From Nemertoderma westbladi (taxonomy: Eukaryota > Xenacoelomorpha > Nemertodermatida > Nemertodermatidae): DNA of 64,000 nucleotides. Of this stretch, positions 45,167 to 57,635 are shown one piece after another; the stretch's first letter is position 1; each line of letters opens with the position of its first letter. Both the position numbers and the translations under genes were made by a program. Where the stretch lies: contig JAUCBJ010006819.1 of NCBI GenBank assembly GCA_032718475.1, forward strand, positions 1-64,000, read 5' to 3'. The notes under the pieces were generated by a model. It searched no databases, was not told the DNA's origin, and worked only from the letters and a program-made list of their open reading frames with translations.

Positions 45167-47449
45167 CTAATCTGTATGGAATTTGAGGAAACAATTGCGA
45201 GACATGTTTAGACACAAATGAACGCGACACTTCAAACATATCAAGGGGGTGAACTGAGAACATCCTGGATGCTTGCAACGTCCACGGCTCTTCTTCTCTT
45301 CATCCAATACTGCCCAATGATCAACACGGTCTAACCGAACTTCTTTTGGAGGCAGACAAAGAGCTGGTCCTCTCTTCTTTCTTTTGAGAACAGGTTCAAG
45401 TGAACTTCCACTAGGGCGACCTCTCTTCGTTACAGTTGATTTGCCGGCGGAACATAAGGCTAACCCAATGTTAACCTTAAAATCCATTAGGTTGTCATAC
45501 TCAGGGTCAACACCTAATTGTTTGGATATCCGCCTATGTAACAACCATCCATTCACAATTACAAGGTCAACAATGTGAAAAAAAATCCGCAAGTAATACT
45601 TCTTGGATCTCAAGCGGTTCCGGTACAATCCTATTAGAGAATCTAATAGATCCACTCCACCCATGTGTCGATTGTAAACTTTGATTACTGCGGGACAATC
45701 TACGTCTATTTTACTCTTTAGGACTTTACTATAACGTTTCACAGTTCCAACGGGTTGGCTTCCAACGAAGGTGGACAAAAGATAGACAAACTTGTTGTCA
45801 TGCCACTTGACACAACTAAGTTCCTGCCCATCAATGGTACAAACCCGTTCATCATAAGATCCTCTCTTCTTCATCTCATTGTCCTCTCTCATCATGCAGC
45901 CCCTCAGCCTGTTAGATCGCGCTGTACCCAATGCTAGTATTCCGAGCTTACTCAGTGAAACTTGTAAATCGATAGAAGTGAAATAATTATCAAAGTATAC
46001 TCAATGATTCATGTGACGTGGAATGGATCTGCATAATCGAATTATAATATTGGAGCTGGCCCCTATGTTTGGCTCATCAGGAGCCATCGTAACTTGTCCT
46101 GTACTAAACTCTAATACATAGGCCATTCCGGAACTCCCACAAAGAACATACATTACATATCCCCATTTATGTGGTTTCTTCGGATTGTACTTCTTCAAAG
46201 TACTTCGGCCCTTGAATGGTATTACTTGTTCGTCACAGGATAATTCAGATTCCTTAGGAAGCGCAAGAAACGTTTTCTGAACTGATTCTAGAATTGGGCG
46301 GAATTTAAAAAGTCGGTCTATGTTATCTTTGTCAATTTGTGAGTTATCGTTAAAGTGAAGGTTGTGTTTAATATCCTCCCATCGATTAACATTCAGTATA
46401 TCGGCAATTAGCGAAATGCGAAGATTCTTAGACCAGTAGGCTCTCGTACTTGGCAAACGGATAATTGACATCAATATCGTTGTTCCAATGAATTGTTCAG
46501 TTTCCGCTTTTGTGAGACTCAAAGGTTTATTTGCATTTTTCTGAACGGAATACAAGTTCGATTGATTGGTAATGAGTTCAACTAATTCTTTAGGGAATAA
46601 TTTGAAAAATATTTGAAGAGGAGTTTTTAGGTCCAGATATTCCTCACCCAGTTCAGAATTCCCAAGAAATTCCAATTGGCTCGAGTCTTTTATTAGGTTT
46701 CCTTCTTTCCAGGCTAAACCTCCCCCTGTTCCGCTCGTGGACTGATTAACCTGTTCCTTGTGTTTAGTAGTCGACGCAGTGTTTTTAGAAGATTTCGATT
46801 TAGTTTTTTGCCCAACAGTCTTGGAGTTAGGAATATTCTTAGCCAGAGCAGTCTCAGATTTAGGATTGGCCTTGTCATTGACAATAGAAGGCTGTTTCGG
46901 AACGCTGGCACCAACAGTGGTCGTCTTCTCAGTGGAACGTGAATCGTGCAATAGAACAGGATGAAAATCTAACAAAGTCTTACGTACACGTTTCGGATAT
47001 GATTTTCTGGACGTCTTATTTGTGGAACAAATAATAAGGGGTGTATTAGAAGGGACCGATTCTACCTCAACCTCTACAGCAACATCTTCAAACAATGGAG
47101 GTAGCTCTTCGTCAATCGCATAATCATCTAAATTTAATTCAGTACTTTCCCTTTGCGGGATGTCGATTGAAGATGTTTCCTGTATGTCATTTTCGTTGAT
47201 AGTATCTAATTTGTAAGCCAAACCCGATGATGTAGTCGGCAAAAAATTAAAATCACCATCAAATTCGTGATCTCCAGTTAACAAATCTGATTCACCGCTA
47301 CTTGAACCTTGATATTCATATTCGGATTCATTGCATTCACCGCCACTGGACAATTCACTATCACTTGAATCATACGGTAAATTTCTAATATAGATTGGGT
47401 CATTATTGCGGGTCTTCCTTTTATAAAATGCACTCGGTTGAATCTCCAT
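45167..47449 (-). pseudogene. piggyBac-family transposase (PGBD-like) with one in-frame TGA
   Basis: Two minus-strand frames, 47449-46001 and 46000-45167, are in the same register and separated only by a TGA at 46003-46001. The first holds an acidic and basic linker of about 240 residues, then the DDE_Tnp_1_7 domain with SCDEQVIPFKGR (first catalytic Asp) and KKPHKWGYVMYVLCG. The codons immediately after the TGA read VYFDNYFTS (second Asp), and later NRHMGGVDLLDSL holds the third. A cysteine-rich C terminus (CKHPGC...CLKC...CLNMSRNC) follows. Sequence differs clearly from the piggyBac at 38-42 kb, so it is a separate lineage. I chose ATG 47449 over an upstream GTG. One stop in about 760 codons suggests recent inactivation, polymorphism, a sequencing error or, less likely, readthrough. 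Confidence 0.85.
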
Positions 47450-47888
47450 AAATTTTACACCTGACACTCATTAAATGATGGTTAAAAGAAAATATCAAAA
47501 TATTATAAGAATTTACCAAAAATGATAATTAGTTATTGCAGTAATACAGTACTACACAATGCTGTAAAGCAAACCAGTACAGAACAGTGAAAAATAATGA
47601 TTGTGATTCCGAAATTTTAAATTTCCCGCATAAATTTTGATGTCAACTAATCACATATTGTAGCTCATGTGCTACAAATACATTTTGGCATATTGCTTGA
47701 GTCAAATCAAGTATTTTTTTTATGTTTTCAAGTATTAACACTCTTAGATGATAGGACAACATAAAAAAAATTTTGTTTTGGGAAAAAATCCTAATATTGT
47801 GTAATTATCAATGCATGTAAAGGACTCATTTATTAGGAATGGCTCCAAAGTATCTATAATCGTGTTCAACACCTCTCAATTGAATCGC

Positions 47889-48114
47889 TAGGTGGCGTGA
47901 CATAAAATTTTTATCTGAACATCTGTAGCAGATATTCATCAACATGTACATACCCTTCTTTTTTAATTTTATGTTTATACAACCATTGAGTAGCTTAAAC
48001 ATTAATTGTAGCATATGTGTAGTCTATTGCAATAGAGGGTTAATAATTATTAATGCAGTATATATAGCTTGTCAGTCAGTTGATTTCTGCAACATAAATA
48101 AGCCACGCCACCTA
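47889..48114. mobile_element. Small MITE, about 225 bp
   Basis: TAGGTGGCGTG at the left end is inverted exactly as CACGCCACCTA at the right end; TA at each edge could be the target duplication. AT-rich interior, no coding. Such CTAGGTGGC termini are common among Tc1/mariner-type MITEs. Confidence 0.55.
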
Positions 48115-50686
48115 CTGATAGAAAGATAACAAGTGCTGGTTAAAGAAATGCTAGTGCTGGATATTCCCGTAAGGAGTCGCCTTTGCCTAACACCCTCAGA
48201 TGAAATTACACTGGTGGAAGCTACTGTAGCTATCTGATTGGCGATGCCTATATGGATAATTCAATTTAATAGGGCTTGACAGTAAATGGCTTATACTAAG
48301 GCAGTCAGAGGAGATAACAAATGGCCCTCCTTGTTCGCTCAGTTACCTACAATAATTATCAAGGCAGTATGGGCTGATGTTAAAGCTTTCTGTTACAAGC
48401 TATTGTATTGTACTCTCTTGGCAATGTTCCAATATAGACTAACAGTAACTGGGTCGACTGCAGGGAAGTTAATTCGATATATTGGCAGTTCCGAGTAACT
48501 TGTATGCCTGTAATGAATGATATAGACAAGTTATATTGATGCCGTATGTCTATGAAATAAATGTGACCAAATTGCTTTGGTATATAGATTATTCTTATAT
48601 TCCTGCAATATAAATTAATCTACTACAGAATGATAATGCAATAGAACGTACCTAATGATAATGCGTACTTAATATACAAAGAAAATTATTACAAATCAAA
48701 ATATTACAAATCAATGGATAGGACAATTTAACGGGTTAGATTTATCAGGGGAGTAAATTTATGTTTATAGCTGGAATTTAATTCCAACTATTTTGGGACT
48801 TCGGATTTTGCTTTCAACAATATTTATCATCTGTCGCACACAATTCCACTGTCAGGTTACGAACACACATAGACTTATGGTACGCCGAGACCTGCATAGA
48901 TTTACAACGTCGAGTCTGACACGTGGAAGTTTCCCCAGCCTCCGAAACCGAACAGCGTCAAGGGAGAAACTCTTTAATTGCATACAATTTTCAAGCAAAC
49001 ACTGCTGTCCACAGGAATAAATTTTGCTTAGCCTTACCCGCTGGTAAGCAAAATTTAATAACTTGATATCAGGAACTCGTGCTTACAATAAGAAATACGT
49101 CTGCTCAGTTACCCAACGATCATCGATACCCTATTCGCACGTAGCTAGGAATCTTACTGTCGATCTGCCGCTGAACGCAATACAACTGAGCGTTCAAATC
49201 CCTTACCGTACTCACTATACCGAACACCAACAGGATTGATATGGGACCAATTAATCCAGTTTTCATGCAGTCAAGACGGGAACAGCACAAACACATTCAG
49301 TCACCTGAAATCACACTCACAAATAAGCAATTCACAATCGAAACACAAACAACACAGTACAGAAAAATTTCTTCAAATACCTCTCCCAGAATATTTAGAT
49401 AGATACTCGATTTACTATTAAGACGAGATTGACACCAAGCGAGATATAATTACGCAAGGGACGTCCGGGACGTCCTATCAAAAAGGTGGGGGACACGCAG
49501 TTCGTTAGCCGCTTGAAATATTTGAGTGCAGAATCTACACTGAACTATTGAATGCTACAACAATAAATGTACATACTGTAAATGTAAACATTCAGGTAAA
49601 TAAATTTTTACAACTCCTATTCTATACACAGTAAATCTATTTATAACACCGACAGTTGTAAACCTAAAATATTCTATTCAGGGTGCGCAGTCCTAAATAG
49701 CCTACTCTAGAATTACAGATAAGGACAATGCAACAATAAATGCGAGGAGAAAAATTCACCAGGTGGATAATATTCACTGGCGAAATCTTCACTGAGTTAA
49801 ATATTCACTGGTGAAATCTTCAGTGGGGAAATATTCACTGGTGAAATCTTCAGTGGGGTAATATTCACTGTTAGCGCTACAATTCAATTTTGCAAATAAT
49901 GAGCCTAAACTTACGACCAGCTGTATATACAAGAAACGGGCGCTAGTAACCGTTACTTGTACTCGTAGAATAATTTATTGTTGCATATAAAACTGGCGTT
50001 ACTATAAACAGATTTGAAACCCCGTATAAATAGTTCCTTTAAGTTGTGTGTCTGGGCTGCTTACGTCTTTATGTCTAACTGAAAACTGTATTCATTCGAG
50101 ACTTATGGAAGTCGGATTTATGAAACTGACAATCCGAGATACCGATGTCACAGGAATTAATTTTGTGCACGTATTAAAATATGTTAGTTTGCTATTAATA
50201 TTAGGCGTCATATGACAATACTGTAACACACACCCCAATGCGATGAGTTGCAATACCGTACAGTCTATAGACCACCAACCTCAATGTTATTGTGCTACCA
50301 ACGTTAATCAACAACAGAATGACTTGAATCCATTCTCTTTATCTTTATCGATAACATAATAATAACATAAATCGCAATAATTCAACTGATATAACAAATT
50401 AATTAATAGACAAACAATAAATCGACATAATACGAATCAATATCACAAATTGACATCGGCAATATCACGAATTGACGTGAATATTCCGACCCACAAATCT
50501 ACTAACAGCTAGTGAGCTATTAACTAATAAATCTTCAATAGTTAGGCTAACCAACTGATACAATGCTATACTATATATACTATATAGGCTGGGGCTGGTA
50601 AGCTGAATGCAAATGGGTATTAGCCAATCAGAGCTATTCTGCATGGCCCTTGCCGTATAACATAATAATTCCCTGGCAGAAGTAAA
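48115..50686. other. Non-coding stretch
   Basis: No supported gene. It includes a short tandem repeat at 49767-49871. The part nearest 50.69 kb may include the 3' end of the retroelement to the right, but I see no poly-A tail or boundary. Confidence 0.5.
49767..49871 (+). repeat. Tandem repeat, three units of about 35 bp
   Basis: AATATTCACTGGTGAAATCT repeats with small changes, spaced 30-36 bp apart. Confidence 0.75.
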
Positions 50687-53600
50687 TTAACAATATGGGG
50701 CGAGCCTGCAAGGTAAATGCCATACACTAGTGGCATTAACACCGTCCTCCATCTGCTCCCTCACCACCGGCTCCAACATGACATTGCGCGGCCCAAACGC
50801 CAATGCTGCAAGGTCACCCACGGTGTCGCGCAACTCATTGTGGCGCTGGATGACGAGGCCGCCCTTCTTACAATTCAAACCATGGTTCAAATCAAAGGCG
50901 GCCCCACATCCGTCGCACCGACTGGGAACGCCGAGGAGGGGTTTCCCGTACCGAACTGCCACCGCATCGCGGAATTCTCGTGGGGAAAGGTCGTACTGGA
51001 GGTCAGCCCGGGGGAGAGAAGAGATCCAGCTGCCGGTTTTGTACTCCGCCGCACGGCGGATTGTACGGCAGCGGTGTTCGGTCAATGCCCCCATGGCCTC
51101 CTCGAACTTGGAAATCTCAGCCAGCTTCCTGGTCTCACCATCCTCCTTCCTCGCCCTCACTAAACATTCCCGATGAGCTGAGAGATCAAACTCTTCTGTT
51201 CCAGCCATCGCACCACAGAGAAATCGGGTCCCTTGGGTTGAGACGAGGTACGACGGGTTGGCCTCGGTTACCGGGTTTCGCAGACCCATACCTCCGCGTT
51301 GTGGGGACAAACTGAAGAGTTTGCGCTCGTCCGGCGTGATGGACCCTCCGAGCACGGCGGGGAGAAACCGTTCGGCGATGGCTGTTTCAAGGATGGTGAA
51401 TTCCTCTTCGCAGTCAGCGGTGACCCTCTGTATGTAGGCCCACTCGCGCTGCAGCGAGCAAACCATGGCGGAGAAGGCCGCCTGCGGCTGGGAATCTGCC
51501 ATGGTTGCCAACACGTCAGTCGCATCTACCCATGCCGCTACCTTCGCCCGGACAAATTGGCGCCGCTCTCCCGAACTCCCGAGGAACCCACCGAGAAATC
51601 GGTGTCCTGTGACCACTTTTACGGGGTGGTCATGGAACACTCTGCGGGCCTCGTCTTCATGTTCCGGGGCTACCACCAGGTAGCACTTCGACGGCTCGGG
51701 ATTGTAGCCATAGGATGGTCCAATGTTGAGCAGCCTCTCGAACCACCGCAGTAGGTCGGCGAGTTCACCCGCCCCGGCCGAGTCGTCGGCGTACCAGCTC
51801 TCGCGAACCGATGGGGACCGAAGGTGGCGGATCAATGGGAGGGCTCCGGTGGCGTACATGAGCATTGCCAGTGGGTCGCCCTGAGTTACGCCCTCCGCAC
51901 TGAATATGATGGTATCTGTCCCCTTCATCACAAGGATGCTGTGACCACGGTAGCTATTATAGAGGAATGTGGAGCAACGTGGCCACAGGCAACGAGCGTT
52001 CCACAATGCGGCCACCCGGTTGAGTGAGTTGAACGCATTCGCCGCATCCACCAATAGCACGCCCCAACCCGAGTTGGCGTTGTCCTCGAAGAGTGATGAC
52101 ATCGAGTGTATCGCCGCCTCAACTCCGGCTGAGGTCCCCGCGGACAGCTGTTCGGCGCCACACGTGATGGTGACGTCGTCCCCTGTGATCACGGCCATTG
52201 TGCGGGCCATTATCCGGCGGAGACACTCCCCGATTCCGATAGGCCGCACACCCGAACACTTATCCAGCGCTATAAGTCGGCCAGACATCAGCGCACGGAC
52301 CGACTCCCATGGGACGACAACATTCGCTAGTGTGCGGGTGAATGCAGCCACAGTGTCACGAAGTCGCTCGCTGTGGGCGCCGTAGCGGAGCAGGTAATCC
52401 CGCCAGCGCGTTGAGTCGCTGCCTGCGGGCCCACTCCCACCGTGGAGCCGCCGAGCGACATCCTCAATGTGTGCCGCAGTCACGTCGACGTCGACTTTGA
52501 GTGGCAGCTCGCTACAATGGATGGTTGAGTCCGAGTTGGGAAGAGCCGCCGCAGGGTGTTTGTCCTGTAGTACATCGAGGACCTTGACCATATGCTGACC
52601 AACCTCGATGTCCGCTTCTGGTTCCAGAACTCCTCCTGAATCTCGTCCCGTCACCCAACGGACCGCGCTCCTAACCTTGCCCTCTAGCATGAGCCTCGTG
52701 AACACTCGGACTGTGTGGCCGACATCCTTATCTGAGGGCTGAGTTCCACTGCGCCTCCCTGAAGAACGCAGAGACGAGCCACGCTCAGCCTCCTGTAACA
52801 GAGCGTCTATCTCACCGGAGCGCCACATCACCACCCTGTGGCTGATAAGGCGGCGAATATCGGCTGCCTTCACGATCTTCGGATCTCGGTGCGTGATCAG
52901 TGCATCAGCCATCATCAGTCGTTCGGAACGAGCCAAGACGTCCCCCCGACTGAATCCCACCACCAAGCTCCGGACCTCGGTGTCGAGGAGGGACACGACA
53001 TCCCTTCCAACAGAACCACCTGGAAGTCTATATCGGGATCCCTGCAGCTGGGTGACTCTGCGCCACTGGTGTAGTAGGTGGTCGGGAGGAGCCCCTCTGC
53101 CGCTAAGTGGCGCACCAAAAGCTCTTTCCATAAGACCTTCAGGGTCTACACTCTGAGGAGGAGCTGAAGCACCAGGTAGCCAGAACTGATCGAAAGTGTC
53201 CATAGGGTTGACCCTGCTTCTGTTTGGAAGGAGTGTGGAGCCGACTCCTGACTTTGGAATGGTGGCGTTCGTAGGCGGCGTTTGTTGAACGGTGGTGTTC
53301 GTTGGTGGCGTCTTTTGAAGGGTGGCATTCGAGGGAGGAGTCTGTTGAGCGGTGGCATTCGTGAGCGTTGTCTGTTTGGCAGTGGCGTCCGTGGGCGGCA
53401 TCTGTTGATCGGTTGCGTTTGTGGGCGGCGTCTTTTGAAGAGTGGCGTTTTTGGGCGGCGTCTTTTGAACGGAGGCGTTCGTGGGTGGCGTCTGTTGAAC
53501 GGTGGCGTTCGTGGCCGGCGTCTGTTGAATGGTGGCGTTTGTGGGCAGCGTCAGTTGAACAGTGGCGTTCGTGGGTGACGTCTGTTGAACGGCGGCGTTC

Positions 53601-56600
53601 GCGGGCGGCGTCTGTTGAACTGTGGCGTTCGGGGGCGTCGTCAGTTGAACGGTGGCGTTCGTGGGCGGCGTCTGTTGAACGGTGGCGTTCGTGGGTGGCA
53701 TCCGTTGAACGGTGGCGTTTGTGGGCGGCGTCTTATGAACAGTGGCGTTCATGGGCGGCGTCCGTTGAACGGTGGCGTTCGTGGGTGGCGTCTGTTGAAC
53801 GGTGGCGTTCGTGGGTGGCATCCGTTGAACGGTGGCGTTTGTGGGCGGCGTCTTATGAACAGTGGCGTTCATGGGCGGCGTCCGTTGAACGGTGGCGTTC
53901 GTGGCCGGCGTCTGTTGAACGGTGGCGTTCGTGGCCGGCGTCTGTTGAATGGTGGCGTTCGTGGGTGACGTCTTTTGAACGGTGGCGTTCGTGGGCGGCG
54001 TCAGTTGAACGGTGGCGTTCGTGGGTGACGTCTTTTGAACGGTGGCGTTCGTGGGCGGCGTCAGTTGAACGGTGGCGTTCGTGGACGGCGTCTGTTGAAC
54101 GGTGGCGTTCGTGGGTGGCGTCTTATGAACGGAGGCGTTCGTGGGTGGCGTCTGTTGAACGGTGGCGTTCGTGGCCGGCGTCTGTTGAACGGTGGCGTTC
54201 GTGGCCGGCGTCTGTTGAATGGTGGCGTTCGTGGGTGACGTCTTTTGAACGGTGGCGTTCGTGGGCGGCGTCAGTTGAACGGTGGCGTTCGTGGGCGGCG
54301 TCAGTTGAACGGTGGCGTTCGTGGGTGACGTCTTTTGAACGGTGGCGTTCGTGGCCGGCGTCTGTTGAATGGTGGCGTTCGTGGACGGCGTCTGTTGAAC
54401 GGTGGCGTTCGTGGGTGGCGTCTTATGAACGGAGGCGTTCGTGGGTAGCGTCTGTTGAACGGTGGCGTTCGTGGCCGGCGTCTGTTGAACGGTGGCGTTC
54501 GTGGCCGGCGTCTGTTGAATGGTGGCGTTCGTGGGTGACGTATTTTGAACGGTGGCGTTCGTGGGCGGCGTCAGTTGAACGGTGGCGTTCGTGGCCGACG
54601 TCTTTTGAACGGTGGCGTTCGTGGACGGCGTCTGTTGAACGGTGGCGTTCGTGGCCGGCGTCTGTTGAACGGTGGCGTTCGTGGCCGGCGTCTGTTGAAT
54701 GGTGGCGTTCGTGGGTGACGTCTTTTGAACGGTGGCGTTCGTGGGTGGCGTCTGTTGAACGGTGGCGTTCGTGGCCGACGTCTTTTGAACGGTGGCGTTC
54801 GTGGACGGCGTCTGTTGAACGGTGGCGTTCGTGGGCGGCGTCAGTTGAACGGTGGCGTTCGTGGGTGGCGTCTTATGAACGGAGGCGTTCGTGGGTGGCG
54901 TCTGTTGAACGGTGGCGTTCGTGGCCGGCGTCTGTTGAATGGTGGCGTTCGTGGGTGACGTCTTTTGAACGGTGGCGTTCGTGGGCGGCGTCAGTTGAAC
55001 GGTGGCGTTCGTGGCCGGCGTCTGTTGAATGGTGGCGTTCGTGGACGGCGTCTGTTGAACGGAGGCGTTCGTGGGTGGCGTCTTATGAACGGAGGCGTTC
55101 GTGGGTGGCGTCTGTTGAACGGTGGCGTTCGTGGCCGGCGTCTGTTGAATGGTGGCGTTCGTGGGTGACGTCTTTTGAATGGTGGCGTTCGTGGGTGACG
55201 TCTTTTGAACGGTGGCGTTCGTGGGTGGCGTCTGTTGAACGGTGGCGTTCGTGGACGGCGTCTGTTGAACGGTGGCGTTCGTGGCCGGCGTCTGTTGAAT
55301 GGTGGCGTTCGTGGGTGACGTCTTTTGAACGGTGGCGTTCGTGGGCGGCGTCAGTTGAACGGTGGCGTTCGTGGACGGCGTCTGTTGAACGGTGGCGTTC
55401 GTGGGTGGCGTCTTATGAACGGAGGCGTTCGTGGGTGGCGTCTGTCGAACGGTGGCGTTCGTGGCCGGCGTCTGTTGAATGGTGGCGTTCGTGGACGGCG
55501 TCTGTTGAACGGAGGCGTCGTGGGTGGCGTCTTATGAACGGAGGCGTTCGTGGGTGGCGTCTGTTGAACGGTGGCGTTCGTGGCCGGCGTCTGTTGAATG
55601 GTGGCGTTCGTGGGTGACGTCTTTTGAACGGTGGCGTTCGTGGGCGGCGTCAGTTGAACGGTGGCGTTCGTGGACGGCGTCTGTTGAACGGTGGCGTTCG
55701 TGGGTGGCGTCTTATGAACGGAGGCGTTCGTGGGTGGCGTCTGTTGAACGGTGGCGTTCGTGGCCGGCGTCTGTTGAATGGTGGCGTTCGTGGACGGCGT
55801 CTGTTGAACGGAGGCGTTCGTGGGTGGCGTCTTATGAACGGAGGCGTTCGTGGGTGGCGTCTGTTGAACGGTGGCGTTCGTGGCCGACGTCTTTTGAACG
55901 GTGGCGTTCGTGGGCGGCGTCAGTTGAACGGTGGCGTTCGTGGACGGCGTCTGTTGAACGGTGGCGTTCGTGGGTGGCGTCTTATGAACGGAGGCGTTCG
56001 TGGGTGGCGTCTGTTGAACGGTGGCGTTCGTGGCCGGCGTCTGTTGAACGGTGGCGTTCGTGGCCGGCGTCTGTTGAATGGTGGCGTTCGTGGGTGACGT
56101 CTTATGAACGGAGGCGTTCGTGGGTGGCGTCTGTTGAACGGTGGCGTTCGTGGCCGGCGTCTGTTGAACGGTGGCGTTCGTGGCCGGCGTCTGTTGAATG
56201 GTGGCGTTCGTGGACGGCGTCTGTTGAACGGAGGCGTTCGTGGGTGACGCCTTTTGAACGGTGGCGTTCGTGGGCGGCGTCAGTTGAACGGTGGCGTTCG
56301 TGGACGGCGTCTGTTGAACGGTGGCGTTCGTGGCCGGCGTCTGTTGAATGGTGGCGTTCGTGGGTGACGTCTTTTGAACGGTGGCGTTCGTGGGCGGCGT
56401 CAGTTGAACGGTGGCGTTCGTGGACGGCGTCTGTTGAACGGTGGCGTTCGTGGGTGGCGTCTTATGAACGGTGGCGTTCGTGGCCGGCGTCTGTTGAACG
56501 GTGGCGTTCGTGGCCGGCGTCTGTTGAATGGTGGCGTTCGTGGGTGACGTCTCTTGAACGGTGGCGTTCGTGGACGGCGTCTGTTGAACGGTGGCGTTCG

Positions 56601-56859
56601 TGGGTGGCATCCGTTGAACGGTGGCGTTCGTGGGTGGCGTCTTATGAACAGTGGCGTTCATGGGCGGCGTCCGTTGAACGGTGGCGTTCGTTGGGGACCC
56701 GTCTGTTAGCGTAACGTCCAGATCCTCCTTGAGGCTGCCGGAGGGAGAACCTGGGTAAACCGGCTGGGATAGAGACGTTGGAGATAGTGGCTTTACCTTG
56801 TCACTATCAGGCCGCGGCTGTGAAGAAAAAGAAGAAGATCTCAAACAACTCTCTAACAT
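50687..56859 (-). pseudogene. Retroelement ORF: Thr-rich repeat array, reverse transcriptase, zinc/nuclease-like C terminus
   Basis: The frame opens with MLESCLRSSSF and a Ser/Pro-rich stretch of about 55 residues, then runs through about 115 decapeptide repeats (consensus TNATVQQTPP), and continues from about 53.25 kb into a unique 850-residue region. There the reverse transcriptase shows CSGVRPIGIGECLRRI, VDAANAFNSLNR (palm Asp), GVTQGDPLAMLMYA and WYADDSAGAG (catalytic YADD, about 51771-51804). The C terminus has CDGC...FDLNHGLNCKKGG and RHNELRD, a zinc-finger plus nuclease-like module known from non-LTR-type retroelement proteins in invertebrates. It stops soon after DGVNAT, where family members usually continue, so the nuclease part is probably truncated. 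One 1-nt deletion in the array near 55518 changes the frame. Clade not assigned. Confidence 0.8.
53256..56694 (-). repeat. 30-bp coding minisatellite, about 115 units
   Basis: Plus-strand unit is of the form GTGGCGTTCGTGGGCGGCGT followed by CTGTTGAACG. Units vary at a few fixed positions and combine into longer recurring blocks of about six units. Minus strand encodes TNATVQQTPP-type repeats in the retroelement ORF; the plus strand is also open in two frames for long distances. Confidence 0.97.
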
Positions 56860-57635
56860 AAATATTCATTTCATTGGAGGTTCTCTGGCTGAGTTTACCC
56901 GTACCTTGGCTATACTTAGGCTGAATGTGTATTAATATTACCCAGAATAAGTTCAGGTAAAATAATTCCCAGACATTGTATTTTCTATTTGAAATCTGCT
57001 CCTAAAGTAATTGAGAAGCCATTCCAAGCTAGTCAGCAGTTGAGATTGGTCTTAGTCTATATCAACCCAATTCCTGAGCTGTTATTGGAGGTCACAGACA
57101 AGACACACTAACCTTGCTGAATTACCACAACCAATAACCAATAATTACCACTGTGTGCCTGTGGGAAACAGGAATGTAGATTGGTCAATATAAAAACCTG
57201 TATTACAGTATTTCACGTTATTACTCTTGCATTTCCTGAGATTGATTTCTGCTGTTACGCTTATTATTATTTGCTTTTGAACTTTACTATTAAATCTTTA
57301 TTTATAGTAAGCAGGTAAGTATAACTGTTTAATCTAACGTATTCCGCCTTTGCCGTGCAATACTGTGAACTGTTGAGAAGGAGAAGGTACTAACTACAGT
57401 ACCATTTTCTGATTTTGTGTATTACTCACACGGATATTAAATAAAATAAGTAATAAAAATTATGATAATGCAGTAATGTTAATTTGTATAGTCATAGCTA
57501 TAGATAGACCTCTATCATCTACCATACTGCTATAGGTCGTCAATGACATACTATTTACCTCGTAAACTTAAACACAGAGCTCCGTTTATCATTTTACTAG
57601 GAATCCGACAGTAAATTTATTGTGTTATTATAGTT
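56860..57635. other. Divergent intergenic region between the retroelement ORF and the EF-hand gene
   Basis: AT-rich, about 776 bp. No core promoter element stands out. A GCAGGTAAGT-like donor at about 57311 could end an untranslated first exon of the EF-hand gene; this is speculative. Confidence 0.4.

Noticed and set aside
53368-55617. Long plus-strand frame encoding VERWRSWAAS repeats
   Set aside because: It is an antisense reading of the 30-bp minisatellite inside the retroelement ORF; it stays open only because of the repeat period and has no unique domain.
53256-56694. CRISPR-like array
   Set aside because: Repeats are head-to-tail without unique spacers, in a eukaryotic genome; this is a minisatellite.
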